A stretch of 64,000 nucleotides of DNA from assembly GCA_964428335.1 (NCBI GenBank), contig CAYRXW010000010.1, positions 1 through 64,000 on the forward strand, in the 5' to 3' direction. The notes below the pieces were generated by a model, which worked only from the letters and a program-made list of their open reading frames with translations, was not told where the DNA came from and ran no database searches. Positions 37,753-46,641 of the stretch are shown piece by piece. Position 1 is the first letter of the stretch. The number at the start of each line of letters is the position of its first letter. The position numbers and the translations under genes are program-made. The DNA is from GW2011-AR15 sp964428335 (GTDB taxonomy: Archaea; Nanobdellota; Nanobdellia; Woesearchaeales; GW2011-AR15).

Positions 37753-39000
37753 ATGAAAGAACACACAGCCAGCGAGGTCTATAAAAAAATTCAGGAAGCA
37801 ATAGACTTAATGAAAGCTAGGTCTGAAGATGTTGGAAAAGAGTACTCAGTATTGGAAGCAAGAATAGAAAAAATCAGGTTGGATTCAGTAACATTGGACG
37901 AAAAGCTTGCAAAAGGGTATTTATCAGGCATGGATGTTGAAAAAGAAGCAGATTTAGATAAAATACAGGATTTGACAGGATTAAATCTTTCAGGGATACA
38001 GGATAAATATCTGAGTGAAAGGAAAAGTGTTGAAAAAGAATTGAGGCAGCTTTCTTCTGACAGAAGGGTTTTGATGAAAGACACTTTTGAGAAGGGAGAG
38101 GAAGACAAATATCTTGATGACAGGATTGAAATCATTAAATCAATTGAGAATAATGAAGGATACTTATATCTTCATAAGGAAGGGTTTATTGCAGGAAAGC
38201 ATAAGAGAGGATTTTTCTGGTTTAAGCATAGGAGACTAAAAGCACTTGCAGATGAAACTGCTAAATTATTAGGGTATTCAGGTTTCAGTGAGCTGATGTA
38301 TTCACAAAAAGGATTACTGGAGATGAGGAGCAGCATTCCTCTGCTTGTTTTATATCCTGAGCAGACAGTAGGCCAGCTTGAGATAGAAGTTGATGAAATA
38401 AATAAGAGGTATGATAAGCTGTCAGATAGAGTAGCTAATTACGGGGAAAGATTTACTGAATACGTTGTTGAAGAACTGACAAAGCAATTTAGCAATATTA
38501 AATATAAAAACCTTCTTACAAGGCTCGAGAAATACAAAAGCAGGAATTCATCAGCAATCTCAGGTATATTGGAAAAACTTATTTCAATGGAAGAAAATTC
38601 AGAAATGGCTTCTGAAGATATGGATAGGTTGGATAAGGAAAGAAGTGAATTATCAAGAAAAATAGGTGAATATACCTCCATGCTTGTAGAAATATCTCAT
38701 TTCAAAGGTTCAAGTAAACCTATTGAATCAAGATATGTTGACCAGTTGTTTGAAACAAGTGCAGCTTATGCTAGTGAAATGCCTAGGGTTGATAGGATGC
38801 TTGATGAAATGCTTGAGCAGTTCCCAAAAGAAAAATTAGATAGGGCAGTTGCAAGAGAAAATCCAGGAGCAAGCGAATATAGGATTACAGGACAAAGAGT
38901 ACGTTTTGTTTCAAAAGAAGCTGATCCTGGTTTATATGAAAGAACCAGAAAAGCCGGTGGAAAAGACGGAAAATGGACTGAAGTTAGAAGAATTAGGTGA
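37753..39000 (+). CDS. Coiled-coil cytoplasmic protein, fourth gene of the unknown operon
   Basis: About 415 aa. ATG 37753 leaves two bases after the previous stop; an in-frame ATG 37732 would overlap by 19 bp and is possible. Nearly the entire chain is charged helix with long coiled-coil segments (about 10-140 and 215-330). No known domain, no membrane segment. GAGG at 37741-37744 may serve as ribosome binding site. By length and composition it could be a structural or bridging component of a complex with the other operon products. Confidence 0.7.
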   Translation: MKEHTASEVYKKIQEAIDLMKARSEDVGKEYSVLEARIEKIRLDSVTLDEKLAKGYLSGMDVEKEADLDKIQDLTGLNLSGIQDKYLSERKSVEKELRQLSSDRRVLMKDTFEKGEEDKYLDDRIEIIKSIENNEGYLYLHKEGFIAGKHKRGFFWFKHRRLKALADETAKLLGYSGFSELMYSQKGLLEMRSSIPLLVLYPEQTVGQLEIEVDEINKRYDKLSDRVANYGERFTEYVVEELTKQFSNIKYKNLLTRLEKYKSRNSSAISGILEKLISMEENSEMASEDMDRLDKERSELSRKIGEYTSMLVEISHFKGSSKPIESRYVDQLFETSAAYASEMPRVDRMLDEMLEQFPKEKLDRAVARENPGASEYRITGQRVRFVSKEADPGLYERTRKAGGKDGKWTEVRRIR

Positions 39001-39005
39001 TTTCA

Positions 39006-39596
39006 ATGCCAGATTTAACAATTCATGAAAAAACACAGATGTTTAATGAAATAGGTGATGTTGCGTTATCATTAGAAAAAGAATTGAAAGCCTGCTCCCC
39101 TTATTATTTGAAAAGGTTTGAAGAAGAAACTAAAAAAATTGCAGTAAAATACTCAATTGAAGAAAATTCCTTAGATGGCCTTATAGAAGGATACACTGTG
39201 CTTTATAAAGTTAATTTGGAAGAAAGACAGGGCTTTATGAAAAAATGGGGTTATGGAAGCTTTCCTGAAAAGGTAGATTCTAAAGGTAGTGCAATGAATG
39301 GTGTATTGTTAGGTGGAATTTTAGGGGCAGCAATTTCCTTTGGTGTGGGTTTGATTGATTCATATACAGGAGGAGGCACAGAAAATGGTCTTTTAATATT
39401 GGGGTATGTCTTTTCTTCTGCATTGGGTATAGGTTCAATACTAGGATTAACTTTTTTTTATGGAGCAAAAAACAAAAATAAAGAAATGGAAACAACCCTG
39501 GGTTATCATGAAGTTTTAAAATTTTATGAGGAATCAGGTAAATTATTCAAAACATATTCTGAAAAAAATTATACTATTGTTGAACAGAAAAATTAA
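39006..39596 (+). CDS. Two-helix membrane protein, last gene of the unknown operon
   Basis: About 196 aa from ATG 39006 (AGGTGA at 38995-39000 is the ribosome binding site and overlaps the stop of the previous gene; GTG 38997 is rejected). A cytoplasmic helical part (1-95) precedes two membrane helices (about 98-118 and 129-151, with a Gly/Thr-rich turn SYTGGGTENG) and a short cytoplasmic tail. No family recognised. The gene closes the operon; a 200-bp A/T-rich spacer with promoter elements for the next one follows. Confidence 0.75.
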   Translation: MPDLTIHEKTQMFNEIGDVALSLEKELKACSPYYLKRFEEETKKIAVKYSIEENSLDGLIEGYTVLYKVNLEERQGFMKKWGYGSFPEKVDSKGSAMNGVLLGGILGAAISFGVGLIDSYTGGGTENGLLILGYVFSSALGIGSILGLTFFYGAKNKNKEMETTLGYHEVLKFYEESGKLFKTYSEKNYTIVEQKN

Positions 39597-39664
39597 TTTT
39601 CCTTATTTTTAATTATTATTAGCTAGACTCGTTTTTTTATTAATTACTTAAATACTTTAGTTTT

Positions 39665-39746
39665 ATCATACAATTATCATACATATATAATACAAACATC
39701 AATCATAGTAACATTTATATACTACATCTATACATAAAAAATCATA
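39665..39746 (+). promoter_or_regulatory. Promoter with repeated ATCATA sites ahead of the RHH/HerA operon
   Basis: AGTAACATTTATATACTA (39708-39724) is the core promoter. ATCATA occurs at 39665, 39676, 39702 and 39741, on both sides of the TATA box. Because the first genes of the operon encode ribbon-helix-helix proteins, which usually repress their own promoters through short repeats, these sites are candidate operators (inference). Confidence 0.45.
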
Positions 39747-39797
39747 CACATATAACATAATACTGCGCCAGTATACAGTTTAGGACCAGGTTCAAAA

Positions 39798-39950
39798 GTG
39801 AAAGTCAAAGTAGTGAATGTAAGGCTTCCGGACAAGATCATCACTTGGATTGATTCTTTGGTAGATAAGGAAATATATAATTCGAGGAGCGAAGCCATAA
39901 GGGAATTCTCACGTTCTTACGTTATAAAAAACAGGGGCGATGAAAAATAG
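39798..39950 (+). CDS. Ribbon-helix-helix DNA-binding protein
   Basis: 50-aa protein starting at GTG 39798. The N-terminal strand VKVVNVRLP, helix DKIITWIDSLVDK, turn IYNSRSEA and helix IREFSRSYVI are the full RHH (CopG/MetJ/Arc) fold, which binds DNA as a dimer through the strand. It is the first gene of the surface-protein/HerA operon and lies just downstream of a promoter with repeated ATCATA sites, consistent with autoregulation. The adjoining reading frame encodes a second RHH domain, shifted by one base at the A-run 39943-39947, so the two may originally form one chain (see findings). Confidence 0.8.
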   Translation: MKVKVVNVRLPDKIITWIDSLVDKEIYNSRSEAIREFSRSYVIKNRGDEK

Positions 39951-40201
39951 ACAAGATCGTTTCTGTCAGGATGCCGCAGGCCTTATTGGATGAATTAAGG
40001 GAGATATCAGTGAAAAATCATTACCTTGATGTTTCTGAAGCCCTCCGTTCGCTGCTTAGGGAAAAATGGCTTGAGGAAAAATCCCCATATCAGGCAAAGA
40101 TTTCTGAAATAAGAAAGCATGTTTCTAAAGTAACAGATGATGAAAAATTAAATGCAATGAAAAAGACACTAAGGCTTTTGGAGGAGTTAAATGAGCTCTA
40201 A
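39947..40201 (+). CDS. Second ribbon-helix-helix protein, with no ordinary start codon before its DNA-binding strand
   Basis: The first ATG (39971) gives 76 aa, but the DNA-contacting strand KIVSVRMP is encoded from 39953, upstream of it, in the same open frame back to 39944. A start at ATA 39947 or ATC 39956 would be non-standard; alternatively, one more A in the run at 39943-39947 would fuse this frame to the preceding RHH protein. The rest is a normal RHH fold (ALLDELREISVKN, YLDVSEALRSLLREKWLEE) plus a helical C-terminal extension (about residues 40-76) that could mediate partner binding. It overlaps the next gene by 11 bp. Confidence 0.7.
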   Translation: MDKIVSVRMPQALLDELREISVKNHYLDVSEALRSLLREKWLEEKSPYQAKISEIRKHVSKVTDDEKLNAMKKTLRLLEELNEL

Positions 40202-43067
40202 ATCAAGCTGGATAGTGCTATGCATAGTTGTTTTCATAGCATTTGCATCTCATGATGGTTTTACAGTATCTGCTGCAGAAAATTCAACAAATTACACTAT
40301 ACCTGCAGATTTGTCAGTAAGTGTTTATGGCATGCTTTCAAATGAGACAATAACCATAGCAGCAGATTACTCCTATGAAAACGGCACAATTCCAGGAATA
40401 GACATATGTTTCACTTCACAGGGAGCCATGTCATTTAACATGTCAAATGGATTTTATTACAAATCAGAAAGCCTTCTATCTGGAAATTATTCCAGGATAA
40501 TCAGCTGCCATAAAGAAGGTTATGAGAACAAGACTGATACAATTGAATTTGAGGTATTTGATCCAGTAATTGATAATGATAATGATGGGTATGATGTTTT
40601 TAATGACTGTAACGACACTAATCCAGATATCAATCCTGGAGAAGAAGAGATTTTTGGAAACAGCATAGATGATGACTGTAATGCAGAGACACCTGACAAC
40701 CTCTTTTTGAATATCACCACAAGCAAGGAAAATTATGCAATATCAGAAACAGTATCAATCCTTATCAATGCAGTAAATGGCTCAGATACGTATATCACTA
40801 TAAACACTCCGACAAATGTTTCATATGTCTACATATTCAGCAACGGCAATTACCCGGTAACACAGCAATATTCGCTTACAGGTATCACAGGGCTTTATTC
40901 AATAGAGGCAGTCAATTATTATGGAGACGAAGTTTTGCAGGACTATGACGAATTTACAGTTGGAAGTGCAATGGGAATTTCAATTATAACAAATAAGAAT
41001 GAGGCATTCACAAATGAAAAAATAAGCTTTTCAGCACAGGTCACAAATGCTGTAGGCAATGTAAACTACATATGGAACATGGATGACGGCAATGAAAAGA
41101 ATTCAGCATCATTTGAGCACTCTTACAGTTCAGCAAGAGCATACAACATTGTGCTTATTGCAACAGACCAGGGAGGGAACCAGGTAATAAAAAGCAAGCA
41201 GGTCATAATTAAGCCGCAGTATACTTTCAAGGTAAAAGTCATAGACAACAGCACATCTGAGATATTAGATGAGGCTTATGTAGATTTAGATGGGGATACA
41301 AAAGAGACAAATTCCTCAGGTATGGTTGAGTACAAAGTCTCAAACAAAACCTATGGCCTGGAAGCTTATTCAGATGATTACATTGATTATGATCATAGCA
41401 TAAAGATAAATGGCTCTCACACTATAACACTAAAGCTTGCAAAAGACAAAAGCTCACAAAGGCCATCAGTATCTCTGATAACACAGAACAAGACTCAGTT
41501 TAGCGGGGAATTGAAATTCAGGTTCACTGACAATACTAAATCAGATTGCACACTTTATGTTTCAGAAGATAGGTCATGGTGGTCAGAAGAGGGAAGTCGT
41601 GATGATTTGCAGCCTTCAACAGATTATTCATTCAACCCAGACCTTGAAGCTATAGACTATTACTGGAAAGTCCATTGCAAGGATACAGACGGCAATGAAG
41701 GAATAAGCCAGATAAGGAAAGTACTAAAAAAAGAGGCAGGGGAATCTATTGAGGCAACAGAGACATTCAGCCAGGTGCAGGATGTATACAATGTGATACC
41801 CAATTTTGATTCTTATGGACCGGATGAAAAAAAGGTCATAGAATACCTAGATATGGAAGTTTTAATCAAGGACGCAAAAAGGAAGCTTGAGATGGCAAAC
41901 AGGGACATTTTCAACCTAAGGAATGAACCGGATACAGATTCAATAATACAGAAAAGAGACGAGATCTACGAAAGGATAGACTCAATAAAAGATGAAACAC
42001 CTTTGGCAGTGAAAGTTACAGACAAGGCAAATTTTGTGAAATACATTGATGAAACAGATTTAGCAGTTCTTCTGGAAAAGTACTTTGATGTAAAATCAAA
42101 ATCTAAGGTTTCCAGTTCACTTCTTAGTGCAAACAAAGACATTCAAAAAAAAGTCACAATAGAGACTAATCTTTATAATGTCGAGATAGAATATATCTCA
42201 GGAAGAAAGCAGGAAGTAACCCTTATAGCAAGAAAGATTGATTCTCAGAATTCTGAAGGGATGTATGTTGAATATATCCCAAAAGAGATAGTTGAGACTA
42301 CTGATGATATAATCTTCCTGAACTCCCCAACTATCCTTGAAAAAGATCCATTATTTGAAATTCCTATAGCAAGCCTGAATGAATTTGTTTATTACATAAA
42401 TAATAAAATAGATTTAAGCGAGATACCAAAGATAAAGGCAGCAGTCATAACAGATAAAGAAGTAGAAAGCAATGCAATCACAGGATTTGCAATCTTTGAT
42501 AAGCTTGGGTTTAGTGAATCAAACAAAAAAATCTTCTTAATACAGCTGGTCGTTGTATTTGTACTTATAGGGGTATATCTTTATTTCTCAAGAGACAGCA
42601 CAACTTACACGAGGATTATAGAAAAAAAACCAAAATATGAAAAGATTGCTTTAAACAGCAGGTCAGTAGATGCTAATTCAGTAGCACCACACAAAAAAGC
42701 TGATGAATTTAATTTTGGGACAAGGATGAATTACCTTAAAGGCATGATTAGGGATGCAAAAAAGCTGAACCTGAAAGATGCTGCAATAAAATACCATGAA
42801 ATAAAGCTGTTATATGATACCTTAGAAGAAGCAGAAAAAACCCACTTATATCTGGAAGTATCAGAACTGTTGGATGACATAACCTTAAGAAACATAAACC
42901 ATAACCTCAACTTAGCATTGAGTGCATTAGCTTCAGAAAAAAATGATGAGTCTTTTAAACTATATGAAGAGATTCAAAATGAATTTGAAAAGTTAAGCGA
43001 GGAATCAAAAGAAAAGATATATTCAAGATGCTGTGAACTGGCAATAAGACTTAAAGATGAAAACTAA
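40191..43067 (+). CDS. Large surface protein with PKD-like domain, membrane helix and cytoplasmic helical domain
   Basis: 958 aa; GGAGGAG (40180-40186) fixes ATG 40191. Signal peptide about 1-28. Ectodomain: beta domain; MopE-like metal-binding motif (about 122-163, DCNDTNPDINPGEEE); Ig-like domain; PKD-like domain (about 262-345, YIWNMDDGNEKNSASFEHSYS); carboxypeptidase-regulatory-like domain (about 347-420); then alpha/beta regions. NAITGF (about 760-765) precedes a membrane helix (about 781-800). The remaining 155 residues are cytoplasmic, helical and TPR-like (IRDAKKLNLKDAAIKYHEIKLLYDTLEEAEK). It overlaps the HerA-type gene by 11 bp, so the two should be made together and probably interact across the membrane. 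Confidence 0.8.
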   Translation: MSSKSSWIVLCIVVFIAFASHDGFTVSAAENSTNYTIPADLSVSVYGMLSNETITIAADYSYENGTIPGIDICFTSQGAMSFNMSNGFYYKSESLLSGNYSRIISCHKEGYENKTDTIEFEVFDPVIDNDNDGYDVFNDCNDTNPDINPGEEEIFGNSIDDDCNAETPDNLFLNITTSKENYAISETVSILINAVNGSDTYITINTPTNVSYVYIFSNGNYPVTQQYSLTGITGLYSIEAVNYYGDEVLQDYDEFTVGSAMGISIITNKNEAFTNEKISFSAQVTNAVGNVNYIWNMDDGNEKNSASFEHSYSSARAYNIVLIATDQGGNQVIKSKQVIIKPQYTFKVKVIDNSTSEILDEAYVDLDGDTKETNSSGMVEYKVSNKTYGLEAYSDDYIDYDHSIKINGSHTITLKLAKDKSSQRPSVSLITQNKTQFSGELKFRFTDNTKSDCTLYVSEDRSWWSEEGSRDDLQPSTDYSFNPDLEAIDYYWKVHCKDTDGNEGISQIRKVLKKEAGESIEATETFSQVQDVYNVIPNFDSYGPDEKKVIEYLDMEVLIKDAKRKLEMANRDIFNLRNEPDTDSIIQKRDEIYERIDSIKDETPLAVKVTDKANFVKYIDETDLAVLLEKYFDVKSKSKVSSSLLSANKDIQKKVTIETNLYNVEIEYISGRKQEVTLIARKIDSQNSEGMYVEYIPKEIVETTDDIIFLNSPTILEKDPLFEIPIASLNEFVYYINNKIDLSEIPKIKAAVITDKEVESNAITGFAIFDKLGFSESNKKIFLIQLVVVFVLIGVYLYFSRDSTTYTRIIEKKPKYEKIALNSRSVDANSVAPHKKADEFNFGTRMNYLKGMIRDAKKLNLKDAAIKYHEIKLLYDTLEEAEKTHLYLEVSELLDDITLRNINHNLNLALSALASEKNDESFKLYEEIQNEFEKLSEESKEKIYSRCCELAIRLKDEN

Positions 43068-46000
43068 ACTCGATTGGGATGTTGTACTTAGCAATCTGTT
43101 CATAGTTTTGCTAATAATAATTTCAGCCATATCAATAGTTATACTTAGGGATTATGTTGGTATGGTTTCCTATGAGGAGGCAGAAGGCGGAGTAATAACA
43201 CAGCTGGAGATAACTCATAGGGATCCTGCAAGTGCATGGTGGGGACTTGGCGGGATTACTCTTTCAGCTTCCGGACTAAACTCATCATGGTATATTTTTG
43301 TAGATTCTGATTCGCAGTATAGGATTTCAGAGTTAAACCCTATATTTGGATGCCTTGCTCCAGGTGAAACACATGAGCTATACATAACAACTCTAACATC
43401 TTCGCAGATAGATTGGACGCTGATAACAGCAGGAACTCCGCAGATGGTAGATGACTATGCAGGAGTTGGATATAATGATACTTCCTCAGCAACATTGACA
43501 TTCACAGAACTTATAAATGTTGAGCTTGGAAACACTTTGATTTCAAATGTTCCTGCAGTATACATGAACCAGTACAATAATCCGGGAAGCGAAGCATTTG
43601 CTCTTGGAATCCTTCAATATAGCGGAAGCATAATTATGGTTGCCCTGGTAAATGATCATTTTGTTACTGGGTTTAGGCCGGATAAGACATTTAACTATGA
43701 GCTTATGGTTCCTGTCCCTCCAAATACTGCCACTCCTCTAAAATATAATATCTATACAGATCCTTATGATACCTGTCCTGCAGGAGTAGGAGAGCAGGCA
43801 GAAGCAGGTTCAGTCCACGGATGGGTAACCGACAATTCAACAGGGTTATTTTTATCAAATGCCCTTGTGTCAGTTTCAAACAAGATTTATATTACAGGTT
43901 CAGATGGCTTTTTCAACCTGACAGGCATCCCTGCGGATGAATATTATATTATCGGCATAAAAACCGGGTTTGGAAACTATGTAAGCAATATAACTGTCTA
44001 TGAAGGGAATTCAACCTTGCATAATATCTCAATGAACATAGTTTTTGCTGAGCAGCTTACAGGCACAGGTCCAGGTATAGGGACAGGTCCAGGAGACGAT
44101 CCTCCAGGAACAAAGACAAAATCAGGAGTGGGAGAAGGTCCAGGCATAGGTCCAGGCATAGGTCCATTCATTGAGAGGCCAGAAGACATAGGAAAACCTT
44201 TTTTCATGTCTTTAAACGCATTAAAGAAAAGGATGAGGCTTGAGACATTTTTTACAGAGCATTTATTGATATTCAGCTTTGGAAAAGAACCTGTTACAGC
44301 AAACTTGAAAGTTATAGGAGACGCAGCAAGCATATTAGAGCTTTCAACATATGAAGTGACAATCCAGCCAAATACCTACGCAAACATAACCATAAAAGGG
44401 TTTGGTACAGATTATGGGCACTTTACAGGAACAATAGAGATGGGTGGGGATATTAACGATACTTTACCTGTTGATATCACTGTGACAGATGAGGAAAGGC
44501 TGCCTGTAGAAGCATTGTTGATACAGCTTAATCCCCTTACAAGAAGGCCGCTTCCAGGAAAAAATTTCAAGTTTTCAGTTAATTTGCAGAATTTACTTAT
44601 TGATGAAGCATACGATGTAAGGCTTGATTATTTTATAAGGGGGGTAGAGACAAATACAGCTAATTTCAGTTCATACATAGGAAATGATACAGTCTCAATC
44701 AGGACTACCCAGACTTTGATTAAAGAGTTTGTTATACCAGCTGAATGGACAAAGGGAGATTATTTCCTTATTGTTGAAGCAACATACTTTGATCAGGCTT
44801 CAAGGACATCTACAGTATTTGAGGTATTTGAGCCTATCCAGAATTACAAGGTATTTGGATTAGTTGAATTATGGAAACTCTTGACAGCATTGGCAATACT
44901 TGCAGTAATTCTTGGCATAGTTCTTTACATTAGGCATGAGATAAACAGGAAAAAGAGATATCACGTAAAGGTAGAGTATAAGCTTCTTCCAAAGCAGGGA
45001 CCAAGGTCCCTTTATGTAGGGAAGATTGCAGAGACAGAGAATGACACTTATTTTGACATGGATAAGCTTACGGTGCATTCAATCATTGCAGGAAGCACAG
45101 GAGGTGGTAAATCTATCAGCGCCCAGGTTGTCATAGAGGAATGCCTTCTAAAAAACACAGCAGTGATTGTATTTGATCCAACCGCGCAGTGGACAGGAAT
45201 GCTAAGGAAATGTACAGATGAAAAGATGTTCCAGTTCTATCCAAGATATCACATGACAAAGAAAGATGCAAAGGCATTCAGCGGTAACATCAGAGCAATA
45301 AAGAATCCAAAAGAAAAACTTGACCTGATGAAATACTGGAAGCCTGGTGAGATACAGGTAATCACCACAAGCACATTAGATCCAAGGGGAATGGACATTT
45401 TTGTTGCAAACACAGTAAGACAGGTCTTTAAGTCTAACCTTCAGGAATACAGGGGACTTAGGTACATGATGGTATACGATGAAGTTCACAGACTTCTGCC
45501 AAAATTCGGTGGTTCAGGTGAAGGTTTCGTGCAGATTGAAAGGGCATGCAGGGAGTTCAGAAAGTGGGGCATTGGTGTAGTGCTTATTTCCCAGGTATTG
45601 GCAGATTTCGTTGGACAGATCAAGGCTAACATCAACACAGAAATCCAGATGAAGACAAGAGACGAGGGAGATTTGCAAAGAATCGAGACAAAATACGGCA
45701 AATCCTATGTTCAGGAACTAGTAAAATCACCTGTTGGTTCAGGCATGGTTCAGAATTCAGACTGGAACAGGGGACAGCCATATTATGTCCAGTTCAGGCC
45801 AATCATCCATAGCGTTGTAAGGTTATCAGACCAGGAGCTTGATTTATATAACAAATATAATGAGATAGTAGAAGATTTAAGCTCCCAATTGGACCAGCTG
45901 GAAGAACTGGGAAAAGATGTCTTTGATCTAAGATTAGAATTAAAGCTTTCAGTTGATAAGATAAAGCAGGGTGGGTTTAATATGGTGGAAATCTATCTTG

Positions 46001-46641
46001 AAGGCTTAAAGCCAAGGATTGAGAAATTCTGGAAAGATCTAGGAAAGACACCAAAGAAAAAAGAGCTTGAGCTTGTTTCAGACCAGGAATTAAATGCAGC
46101 TGTTGAAGAAGCCAAAAAAGAAAGCGAGAAAGCAAAAGCAGCTGTTGCGCAGACTGCAGAAGCTGTAAAAGTAATGACTGTAAATGATGATGTTGCCGGA
46201 GATAAGATGCTTACTCTATGCAATGGTACATTAGTCATAAAGTTAAAAGCGCTTTTAGATGAGATAAATGTATTGAAAGATGAAGACTTTGCAAAGCATG
46301 TCAATGCAGATAAGAACGACTTTTCAGCATGGATTAGGGCAGCATATGGGAATGATAAATGGGCAGATCTTGCAGACCAAATAATTGTAAAAGCAGATTA
46401 TGTTAAATTCCTTGAGCTGTTATATGCTGGAAAAGAAAAAGAGTTCAAGGTCGCAGTAAAAAGGGAAAAACCTTTCTCAAGCAAGCCAAAAGTTGCAGAG
46501 GCTCCAAAACAGGAAGAAGCAAAAGCAAAAGAAGAAGAAAAAAAAGAAATAAAGGAAACCAAGGCTGAAGAGCAAAAAAAAGAAAGCCCTCCGGAATTAA
46601 AAGTGCAGCCAGCCACTGATGGCAAGGAGGAGAAAAAATGA
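43057..46641 (+). CDS. Transmembrane HerA/VirB4-like ATPase with large ectodomain and C-terminal HVN-KNDF domain
   Basis: 1194 aa. Membrane helix 1 at about 12-30; ectodomain about 31-604 with beta domains, a carboxypeptidase-regulatory-like domain (about 248-330), a Gly/Pro linker (about 337-375) and further beta domains; membrane helix 2 at about 606-629; then a cytoplasmic HerA-type P-loop ATPase: Walker A AGSTGGGKS (about 678-686), Walker B MMVYDEVHRLLP (about 804-815), and SQVLADFVGQIKANINTEIQMKT (sensor region). A helical segment and the HVN-KNDF domain (about 1048-1125) follow, then a Lys/Glu tail. HerA-type ATPases pump DNA or proteins or assemble conjugation/secretion machines, normally as hexamers. 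An ATPase fused to a 570-residue exterior domain is unusual. Ends with an ATGA overlap to the next gene. Confidence 0.85.
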   Translation: MKTKLDWDVVLSNLFIVLLIIISAISIVILRDYVGMVSYEEAEGGVITQLEITHRDPASAWWGLGGITLSASGLNSSWYIFVDSDSQYRISELNPIFGCLAPGETHELYITTLTSSQIDWTLITAGTPQMVDDYAGVGYNDTSSATLTFTELINVELGNTLISNVPAVYMNQYNNPGSEAFALGILQYSGSIIMVALVNDHFVTGFRPDKTFNYELMVPVPPNTATPLKYNIYTDPYDTCPAGVGEQAEAGSVHGWVTDNSTGLFLSNALVSVSNKIYITGSDGFFNLTGIPADEYYIIGIKTGFGNYVSNITVYEGNSTLHNISMNIVFAEQLTGTGPGIGTGPGDDPPGTKTKSGVGEGPGIGPGIGPFIERPEDIGKPFFMSLNALKKRMRLETFFTEHLLIFSFGKEPVTANLKVIGDAASILELSTYEVTIQPNTYANITIKGFGTDYGHFTGTIEMGGDINDTLPVDITVTDEERLPVEALLIQLNPLTRRPLPGKNFKFSVNLQNLLIDEAYDVRLDYFIRGVETNTANFSSYIGNDTVSIRTTQTLIKEFVIPAEWTKGDYFLIVEATYFDQASRTSTVFEVFEPIQNYKVFGLVELWKLLTALAILAVILGIVLYIRHEINRKKRYHVKVEYKLLPKQGPRSLYVGKIAETENDTYFDMDKLTVHSIIAGSTGGGKSISAQVVIEECLLKNTAVIVFDPTAQWTGMLRKCTDEKMFQFYPRYHMTKKDAKAFSGNIRAIKNPKEKLDLMKYWKPGEIQVITTSTLDPRGMDIFVANTVRQVFKSNLQEYRGLRYMMVYDEVHRLLPKFGGSGEGFVQIERACREFRKWGIGVVLISQVLADFVGQIKANINTEIQMKTRDEGDLQRIETKYGKSYVQELVKSPVGSGMVQNSDWNRGQPYYVQFRPIIHSVVRLSDQELDLYNKYNEIVEDLSSQLDQLEELGKDVFDLRLELKLSVDKIKQGGFNMVEIYLEGLKPRIEKFWKDLGKTPKKKELELVSDQELNAAVEEAKKESEKAKAAVAQTAEAVKVMTVNDDVAGDKMLTLCNGTLVIKLKALLDEINVLKDEDFAKHVNADKNDFSAWIRAAYGNDKWADLADQIIVKADYVKFLELLYAGKEKEFKVAVKREKPFSSKPKVAEAPKQEEAKAKEEEKKEIKETKAEEQKKESPPELKVQPATDGKEEKK

